Positions 55,991 to 64,000 of a stretch of 64,000 bases of DNA are shown one piece after another. Position 1 is the stretch's first letter; each line of letters begins with the position of its first letter. The notes under the pieces are model-generated. The model saw only the letters and a list, made by a program, of their open reading frames with translations, was not told the origin of the DNA and did not search any database. This stretch comes from Tupaia tana. Taxonomy: Eukaryota; Chordata; Mammalia; Scandentia; Tupaiidae. The position numbers were made by a program, and so were the translations under genes. Location: contig JAKSZU010000018.1 of NCBI GenBank assembly GCA_026018925.1, positions 3,442,920 through 3,506,919 of the forward strand. Direction: 5' to 3'.

Positions 55991-56957
55991 GAGGACCCAC
56001 ACCAACTCCCGGCTAGGAAGGAAACGCCCGGGGCAGGCGGGCAGCTCCCAGGGCACCGCTCGCAGTCAGCTTCCAGCCAACTGGGCTGCCACGGCCTGCT
56101 GGCCCAGGGACGCTCCCCACAGTCCTCAGCCTGGGAGGCCACGGCTGCCGGGGGTCGGGCCTAGGAGGTGCTGTGCACAGGCCGGCTGAGCTGGAAGGCC
56201 CTGGGGACGAGGGAACAGCCCTGAGAGTTACCTGTGAGGCGGCTCCCTGGGACACTGGGGAAGACGTCCCTGCCCTGGGACCTGACGACGCCCTGTGGGC
56301 AGACCTAGGAGGAGCCGAAGACCAGGCCTGCTCCCTGAAGTCAGGCACGGCCTTGTCCAGGGTCTCCAGGCCACAGTGGGTGCTTGGCGGGAGCAGACCC
56401 AGGACAGGCAGCTGGGACAGAAGCCACAGAGCACCTGACAGGCGGGCCAGCCCAGCACCCCCGCCAAGCAAAGCCACACCTCCGAGGAGCCGAGGAGCCG
56501 GAGCTGGAGCCGGAGCCGGTTGTTACACCGGCTGTCTGCCCCGCCTTGTTCTCTGCCACCCACCCCAGCCACATCGTCTCTGTCATAGCCATATCATGAA
56601 CCACGTTAGAAGCACTGTCACAGCTCAGAAATGACACCCAGGGCCCAGGTCACAACTACAGCCACACCGACCGCTGTGCAGAAGCTCCTTTGCAGAGCCC
56701 TCGGGGGGTGTGCCCAGACCTGTGCGGTGAGCAACCTGCAGACCGCACGGCGGCCCTCAGCACCGGGTGCTCGCTCGCTGTCGCTGACCCATGCCACCCG
56801 CAGGGTTTTTGTCACTGTGCCTGCTCGGCCGCCAACCCCAGGGAAGGTGGGTCCTTGCAAAGACTGGTTACAGTTGACTTGGAGACTTGGCCCTGGGTAC
56901 GGGACACAGGCCCTGCCCCACCCCGCCTGCCTCCTGTCACCAAGCCACTTCTCTCAA
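55991..56957. other. GC-rich unique sequence
   Basis: GAGCCGGAGCTGGAGCCGG is a short GGAGCC-type repeat at about 56,495-56,520. Nothing else is recognised. Confidence 0.45.
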
Positions 56958-57115
56958 GGAGGTTGCGGACGGCACAAGGGTAATTGCTCCAGGGAAGCCC
57001 TTTCCCATCTGCTGGTGATAAATCAGGGGTGTCCTCTTGCTGGATTTTATGCCGTGTACAAGCGCCACATGAGAAATGTGTCTTTGTTTGAGCATAGGCT
57101 TAAGAATATTGGAGA
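56958..57115. promoter_or_regulatory. Candidate conserved noncoding block
   Basis: GGGTAATTGCTCCAGGG, GGTGATAAATCAGGGGTG, GCTGGATTTTATGCCG, GTGTCTTTGTTTGAGCATAGG and CTTAAGAATATTGGAGAG form an AT-rich island with homeodomain (TAATTG), TGATAAATCA, HOX-like TTTATG and forkhead-like TTGTTTG words. Confidence 0.42.
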
Positions 57116-57121
57116 GAGCCG

Positions 57122-57157
57122 GGGCGAGTGCTGGCCCCAGGGCGAGTGCTGGCCCCG
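57122..57157 (+). repeat. 18-bp tandem duplication
   Basis: GGGCGAGTGCTGGCCCCA occurs twice head to tail, the second copy ending in G where the first ends in A. Confidence 0.95.
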
Positions 57158-57734
57158 CGACAGAGGGCGGCCTGCAGCCTGGCCTTTCAGGCCCTTCTCC
57201 CTCAGCTGGGGACTGAGCAGGCCATGAGCTCACACGGCCCTGGCTCAGCCCTCGCAGTACGGCGAGAAGGCCTGGGAGGGAGTCCGTCCCTCAGGGCCTG
57301 GAGCTGTGCCCAGCCAGAGACCACCCCCAGGCAGGCACTCCCAGGGCAGCACAGAAGAGGCAGAGTGGCCCACGTGCTGAGAGCTGACCGGCCACCTGGG
57401 CTCTGCCTGGCAGTGGCTCGACCCTGGCCAGGGAGGTGCCCCACCTGACTGACCTGAGCCAGAGTCCGCCAGGCTTGTGGGATGGCCTGGGCATCGACGC
57501 AGAGAAAACCCAGTGCCCTGAACCTCGCCGCCACCTGCCAACACACAGCCCTGCCCAGAACAGGCAGGGGCACAGCCACGTGCCCTGCGGTTCCAGGCCT
57601 GACCACCGGGCCCTGCACGAGGCTCCATCCCTACAGGCCCCTCCTTCCAGGCCCCTACAAGGGCTCAGTCAGACGTGCTGCCCAGCAATGCAGCCTACCG
57701 GGTCGGGTGCCCCGGGAGGCCTGGCCCAGGGCTG
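57158..57734. other. GC-rich unique sequence
   Basis: Nothing is recognised. Confidence 0.5.
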
Positions 57735-58085
57735 TGCGTGTGATGGGGGCACATGCATCCACACACGCATGTCTCACCCAGATGTGGGAGAGGCCTGGAG
57801 CCTGCGTGTCTGTCGGAGGGTGTGTCTGTGTCTCTGGACCTTCGAGCATGTGTGTGTACATATCACACGTGTAACGCCGTGAGCACGCCTGGGCTCTGGG
57901 TGTATACTGTGCACGACACATTTGCTGTACAGGGTCCAAGCCTGCCCCTGCATGTCCCTGCCCTGTGTCTGTACCTGCACATGCACTACACGTATGTCTA
58001 CCCAGTCCTGTGTGTGTGTGGTCTCTGTTCATGGACCCATGCATGCAACGACGTTGGTGTGCATTCACGGTACGGGTCTGTGTCT
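57735..58085 (+). repeat. GT-rich lead-in to the 43-bp array
   Basis: Irregular GTGTGT, CATGTGTGTG and GTACATATC words without a fixed unit precede the ordered array. This may be the decayed outermost edge of it. Confidence 0.7.
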
Positions 58086-61000
58086 AGCTCATGTGTCCGT
58101 GTGCTTACATGTCCACATATGAGTTTTCATGTATCCAGGCTGGGATCCATGTGTATGCATGTCCACCTGAGTCCATGTGTGTGCCATGCCTGCATCTGTT
58201 TATGCATCCGTGTGTGCCATGTCTGTGTGTCTACACCTGTGTGTCTATGCATCCATGTGTGCCGCGTCTACATCTGTGTGTCTATGCATTCGTGTGTATG
58301 CCATGCCTGCGTCTGTGTGTCTATGCATCTGTGTGTGTACCACGCCTGTGTCTGTGTGTGTCTATGCTACTGTGTGTGTGCCACATCTGCACCTGTGTGT
58401 GTGTCTATGCGACTGTGTGTGTGCCACATCTGCACCTGTGTGTGTGTCTATGCTACTGTGTGTGTCCCACATCTGCACCTGTGTGTGTGTCTATGCGACT
58501 GTGTGTGTCCCACATCTGCACCTGTGTGTGTGTCTATGCTACTGTGTGTGTGCCACGTCTCCATCTGTGTGTGTGTCTATGTTACTGTGTGTGTGCCACA
58601 TCTGCACCTGTGTGTGTGTCTATGCTACTGTGTGTGTCCCACATCTGCACCTGTGTGGATGTCTATGTTACTGTGTGTGTCCCACATCTGCACCTGTGTG
58701 TGTGTCTATGCTACTGTGTGTGTCCCACATCTGCACCTGTGTGTGTGTCTATGCTACTATGTGTGTGCCACATCTGCACCTGTGTGTGTGTCTATGCGAC
58801 TGTGTGTGTCCCACATCTGCACCTGTGTGGATGTCTATGCTACTGTGTGTGTCCCACATCTGCACCTGTGTGTGTGTCTATGCTACTGTGTGTGTGCCAC
58901 ATCTGCACCTGTGTGGATGTCTATGTTACTGTGTGTGTGCCACATCTGCACCTGTGTGTGTGTCTATGTTACTGTGTGTGTCCCACATCTGCACCTGTGT
59001 GTGTGTCTATGCGACTGTGTGTGTCCCACATCTGCACCTGTGTGTGTGTCTATGCTACTATGTGTGTGCCACGTCTGCACCTGTGTGGATGTCTATGTTA
59101 CTGTGTGTACCACGTCTGCATCTGTGTGTGTGTCTATGCTACTGTGTGTGTCCCACATCTGCACCTGTGTGGATGTCTATGTTACTGTGTGTGTGCCACA
59201 TCTGCACCTGTGTGTGTGTCTATGTTACTGTGTGTGTCCTACATCTGCACCTGTGTGTGTGTCTATGCGACTGTGTGTGTCCCACATCTGCACCTGTGTG
59301 TGTGTCTATGCTACTATGTGTGTGCCACGTCTGCACCTGTGTGGATGTCTATGTTACTGTGTGTACCACGTCTGCATCTGTGTGTGTGTCTATGCTACTG
59401 TGTGTGTCCCACATCTGCACCTGTGTGGATGTCTATGTTACTGTGTGTGTCCCACATCTGCACCTGTGTGTGTGTCTATGCTACTGTGTGTGTCCCACAT
59501 CTGCACCTGTGTGTGTGTCTATGCTACTATGTGTGTGCCACATCTGCACCTGTGTGTGTGTCTATGCGACTGTGTGTGTCCCACATCTGCACCTGTGTGG
59601 ATGTCTATGCTACTGTGTGTGTCCCACATCTGCACCTGTGTGTGTGTCTATGCTACTGTGTGTGTCCCACATCTGCACCTGTGTGGATGTCTATGTTACT
59701 GTGTGTGTGCCACATCTGCACCTGTGTGTGTGTCTATGTTACTGTGTGTGTCCCACATCTGCACCTGTGTGTGTGTCTATGCGACTGTGTGTGTCCCACA
59801 TCTGCACCTGTGTGTGTGTCTATGCTACTGTGTGTGTCCCACATCTGCACCTGTGTGTGTGTCTATGCTACTGTGTGTGTGCCACATCTGTACCTGTGTG
59901 TGTGTCTATGCTACTGTGTGTGTCCCACATCTGCACCTGTGTGTGTGTCTATGTTACTGTGTGTGTCCCACATCTGCACCTGTGTGTGTGTCTATGCTAC
60001 TGTGTGTGTGCCACATCTGCACCTGTGTGTGTGTCTATGCTACTGTGTGTGTGCCACATCTGCACCTGTGTGTGTGTCTATGCTACTGTGTGCGTGCCAC
60101 ATCTGCACCTGTGTGTGTGTCTATGCGACTGTGTGTGTCCCACATCTGCACCTGTGTGTGTGTCTATGCTACTGTGTGTGTCCCACATCTGCACCTGTGT
60201 GTGTGTCTATGCTACTATGTGTGTGCCACATCTGCACCTGTGTGTGTGTCTATGCGACTGTGTGTGTCCCACATCTGCACCTGTGTGTGTGTCTATGCGA
60301 CTGTGTGTGTCCCACATCTGCACCTGTGTGGATGTCTATGCTACTGTGTGTGTCCCACATCTGCACCTGTGTGTGTGTCTATGCTACTGTGTGTGTCCCA
60401 CATCTGCACCTGTGTGTGTGTCTATGCGACTGTGTGTGTCCCACATCTGCACCTGTGTGTGTGTCTATGCGACTGTGTGTGTGCCACATCTGCACCTGTG
60501 TGTGTGTCTATGCTACTGTGTGTGTCCCACATCTGCACCTGTGTGTGTGTCTATGCTACTGTGTGTGTCCCACATCTGCACCTGTGTGGATGTCTATGTT
60601 ACTGTGTGTGTGCCACATCTGCACCTGTGTGTGTGTCTATGCTACTGTGTGTGTGCCACATCTGCACCTGTGTGTGTGTCTATGCTACTGTGTGTGTGCC
60701 ACATCTGCACCTGTGTGTGTGTCTATGCTACTGTGTGTGTGCCACATCTGCACCTGTGTGTGTGTCTATGCTACTGTGTGTGTGCCACATCTGCACCTGT
60801 GTGTGTGTCTATGCTACTGTGTGTGTGCCACATCTGCACCTGTGTGTGTGTCTATGCTACTGTGTGTGTACCACATCTGCACCTGTGTGTGTGTCTATGC
60901 TACTGTGTGTGTGCCACATCTGCATCTGTGTGTGTGTCTATGCTACTGTGTGTGTCCCACATCTGCACCTGTGTGTGTGTCTATGCTACTGTGTGTGTGC

Positions 61001-64000
61001 CACATCTGCACCTGTGTGTGTGTCTATGCTACTGTGTGTGTGCCACATCTGCACCTGTGTGTGTGTCTATGCTACTGTGTGTGTGCCACATCTGCACCTG
61101 TGTGTGTGTCTATGCGACTGTGTGTGTACCACATCTGCACCTGTGTGTGTGTCTATGCTACTGTGTGTGTGCCACATCTGCACCTGTGTGTGTGTCTATG
61201 CTACTGTGTGTGTGCCACATCTGCACCTGTGTGTGTGTCTATGCTACTGTGTGTGTGCCACATCTGCACCTGTGTGTGTGTCTATGCTACTGTGTGTGTA
61301 CCACATCTGCACCTGTGTGTGTGTCTATGCTACTGTGTGTGTGCCACATCTGCACCTGTGTGTGTGTCTATGTTACTGTGTGTGTCCCACATCTGCACCT
61401 GTGTGTGTGTCTATGCTACTGTGTGTGTGCCACATCTGCATCTGTGTGTGTGTCTATGCTACTGTGTGTGTGCCACATCTGCACCTGTGTGTGTGTCTAT
61501 GCTACTGTGTGTGTGCCACATCTGCACCTGTGTGTGTGTCTATGCGACTGTGTGTGTACCACATCTGCACCTGTGTGTGTGTCTATGCTACTGTGTGTGT
61601 GCCACATCTGCATCTGTGTGTGTGTCTATGCTACTGTGTGTGTACCACATCTGCACCTGTGTGTGTGTCTATGCTACTGTGTGTGTGCCACATCTGCACC
61701 TGTGTGTGTGTCTATGCGACTGTGTGTGTGCCACATCTGCACCTATGTGTGTGTCTATGCGACTGTGTGTGTGCCACATCTGCACCTGTGTGTGTGTCTA
61801 TGCTACTATGTGTGTGCCACATCTGCACCTGTGTGGATGTCTATGCTACTGTGTGTGTGCCACATCTGCACCTGTGTGTGTGTCTATGCGACTGTGTGTG
61901 TGCCACATCTGCACCTGTGTGTGTGTCTATGCTACTGTGTGTGTGCCACATCTGCACCTGTGTGTGTGTCTATGCGACTGTGTGTGTGCCACATCTGCAC
62001 CTGTGTGTGTGTCTATGCTACTGTGTGTGTGCCACATCTGCACCTGTGTGTGTGTCTATGCTACTGTGTGTGTGCCACATCTGCATCTGTGTGTGTGTCT
62101 ATGCTACTGTGTGTGTGCCACATCTGCACCTGTGTGTGTGTCTATGTTACTGTGTGTGTACCACATCTGCATCTGTGTGTGTGTCTATGCTACTGTGTGT
62201 GTACCACATCTGCACCTGTGTGTGTGTCTATGTTACTGTGTGTGTCCCACATCTGCACCTGTGTGTGTGTCTATGCTACTGTGTGTGTCCCACATCTGCA
62301 CCTGTGTGTGTGTCTATGCTACTGTGTGTGTCCCACATCTGCATCTGTGTGTGTGTCTATGCTACTGTGTGTGTACCACATCTGCACCTGTGTGTGTGTC
62401 TATGCTACTGTGTGTGTCCCACATCTGCACCTGTGTGTGTGTCTATGTTACTGTGTGTGTCCCACATCTGCACCTGTGTGTGTGTCTATGCTACTGTGTG
62501 TGTACCACATCTGCACCTGTGTGTGTGTCTATGCTACTGTGTGTGTGCCACATCTGCATCTGTGTGTGTGTCTATGCTACTGTGTGTGTGCCACATCTGC
62601 ACCTGTGTGTGTGTCTATGCTACTGTGTGTGTGCCACATCTGCACCTGTGTGTGTGTCTATGCGACTGTGTGTGTGCCACATCTGCACCTGTGTGTGTGT
62701 CTATGCTACTGTGTGTGTGCCACATCTGCACCTGTGTGTGTGTCTATGGTACTGTGTGTGTGCCACATCTGCATCTGTGTGTGTGTCTATGGTACTGTGT
62801 GTGTGCCACATCTGCACCTGTGTGTGTGTCTATGCTACTGTGTGTGTCCCACATCTGCACCTGTGTGTGTGTCTATGCTACTGTGTGTGTGCCACATCTG
62901 CACCTGTGTGGATGTCTATGCTACTGTGTGTGTGCCACATCTGCACCTGTGTGTGTGTCTATGCGACTGTGTGTGTGCCACATCTGCACCTGTGTGTGTG
63001 TCTATGCGACTGTGTGTGTGCCACATCTGCACCTGTGTGTGTGTCTATGCTACTGTGTGTGTGCCACATCTGCACCTGTGTGTGTGTCTATGCTACTGTG
63101 TGTGTGCCACATCTGCACCTGTGTATATGTCTGTGCTACTGTGTGTGTACCACATCTGCACCTGTGTGTGTGTCTATGCTACTATGTGTGTGCCACATCT
63201 GCACCTGTGTGTGTGTCTATGTTACTGTGTGTGTGCCACATCTGCATCTGTGTGTGTGTCTATGCTACTGTGTGTGTGCCACATCTGCACCTGTGTGTGT
63301 GTCTATGCTACTGTGTGTGTGCCACATCTGCACCTGTGTGGATGTCTATGCTACTGTGTGTGTGCCACATCTGCACCTGTGTGTGTGTCTATGCGACTGT
63401 GTGTGTACCACATCTGCACCTGTGTGGATGTCTATGCTACTGTGTGTGTGCCACATCTGCACCTGTGTGTGTGTCTATGCGACTGTGTGTGTGCCACATC
63501 TGCACCTGTGTGTGTGTCTATGCTACTGTGTGTGTGCCACATCTGCACCTGTGTGTGTGTCTATGCGACTGTGTGTGTGCCACATCTGCACCTGTGTGTG
63601 TGTCTATGCGACTGTGTGTGTGCCACATCTGCACCTGTGTGTGTGTCTGCACCTGTGTGTGTGTCTATGACTGTGTGTGTCCCACATCTGCACCTGTGTG
63701 TGTGTCTATGCTACTGTGTGTGTGCCACATCTGCACCTGTGTGTGTGTCTATGCGACTGTGTGTGTGCCACATCTGCACCTGTGTGTGTGTCTATGCTAC
63801 TGTGTGTGTGCCACATCTGCACCTGTGTGTGTGTCTATGCTACTGTGTGTGTGCCACATCTGCACCTGTGTGTGTGTCTATGTTACTGTGTGTGTCCCAC
63901 ATCTGCACCTGTGTGTGTGTCTATGCGACTGTGTGTGTGCCACATCTGCACCTGTGTATATGTCTGTGCTACTGTGTGTGTGCCACATCTGCATCTGTGT
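58086..64000 (+). repeat. GT-rich 43-bp tandem array, about 130 units, continues past the window
   Basis: The unit is CCACATCTGCACCTGTGTGT plus GTGTCTATGCTACTGTGTGTGTG, 43 bp. Consecutive CCACATCTGC starts at 58381 and 58424 confirm the period. The first 280 bp are diverged, with CATGCCTGCATCTG and CATCCGTGTG variants; from about 58,370 units are highly alike. Variable positions are CTAC/CGAC/TTAC, GTGCC/GTCCC/GTACC, CACCTG/CATCTG and GTGTGTGTGT/GTGGATGT. A 41-bp unit (GTGTGTACC, lacking GT) occurs twice, 256 bp apart. No stop codon exists in any plus-strand frame of the unit. Confidence 0.98.
58091..63670 (+). other. 1859-codon open frame that is a repeat by-product, not a gene
   Basis: The frame is open only because the 43-bp unit has no stop in any forward frame. 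Since 43 is one more than a multiple of three, the reading frame rotates each unit and the protein repeats every 43 residues (three units, 129 bp), cycling through Cys-Val-Cys, Leu-His-Leu-Cys and Thr-Ser-Ala-Pro-Val phrases. The frame tolerates the 41-bp units without ending, so it shows no constraint on phase. It stops at 63,670 because a unit near 63,665 lost two bases (CTATGACTG), creating TGA. It has no domain, signal peptide or splice context that would argue for expression. Confidence 0.93.

Noticed and set aside
58091-63670. Huge cysteine-rich protein gene
   Set aside because: The frame is a direct product of a 43-bp unit without stops; it rotates through all three frames and is indifferent to units of 41 bp.
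58370-64000. CRISPR-like or other repeat-spacer system
   Set aside because: Units are strictly head to tail with no unique spacers, and the surroundings are mammalian nuclear DNA.

Overview
The window looks like GC-rich nuclear DNA from a placental (eutherian) mammal. The evidence is old mammal-wide repeats (MIR and L2 fragments), tRNA-headed SINEs with Pol III promoter boxes, CA/GT microsatellites, and very long simple-sequence minisatellites. The SINEs do not look like the primate, rodent, carnivore, horse or rabbit families I know, so I cannot name the species. There is no sign of bacterial, phage or organellar gene organisation. I found no protein-coding exon, RNA gene or complete gene that I can defend. 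The many open frames are what stop-poor GC-rich DNA and stop-free tandem repeats produce by chance.

Layout: 0-11.5 kb is GC-rich unique sequence with MIR/L2 relics, one lineage-specific SINE, a (GT)n tract and two AT-richer blocks that look like conserved regulatory DNA. 11.6-12.8 kb is the first ATCC-type minisatellite. 13-15.2 kb holds a MIR, a SINE and a regulatory-looking block with a homeodomain-type palindrome. 15.2-15.5 kb is a degenerate interstitial telomeric tract. 16.4-17.3 kb has a nested pair of SINEs. 19.4-20.5 kb is the second ATCC array, followed by a SINE inserted into a MIR. 21.5-22.0 kb is a CpG-rich block flanked by AT-rich, motif-dense DNA. 28.4-28.85 kb is the strongest candidate developmental enhancer. 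29.8-30.2 kb is a second nested SINE pair, in the opposite order. 40.5-43.1 kb is the third ATCC array (19-bp core unit), followed by an L2. 46.9-47.4 kb is a 50/51-bp minisatellite. 54.2-54.6 kb is L2. 58.1 kb to the end of the window is a GT-rich 43-bp tandem array of about 130 units, which continues past the window.

Three same-strand ATCC arrays, a telomere-like tract, a large GT-rich array and high GC together suggest subtelomeric sequence or an old chromosome-fusion or rearrangement neighbourhood. The scattered AT-rich blocks with homeodomain, GATA, SOX and TCF-like sites suggest the flank of a developmental regulator gene that lies outside the window. Both are inferences. No genes here work together; the biology visible is repeat evolution and possible long-range regulation.
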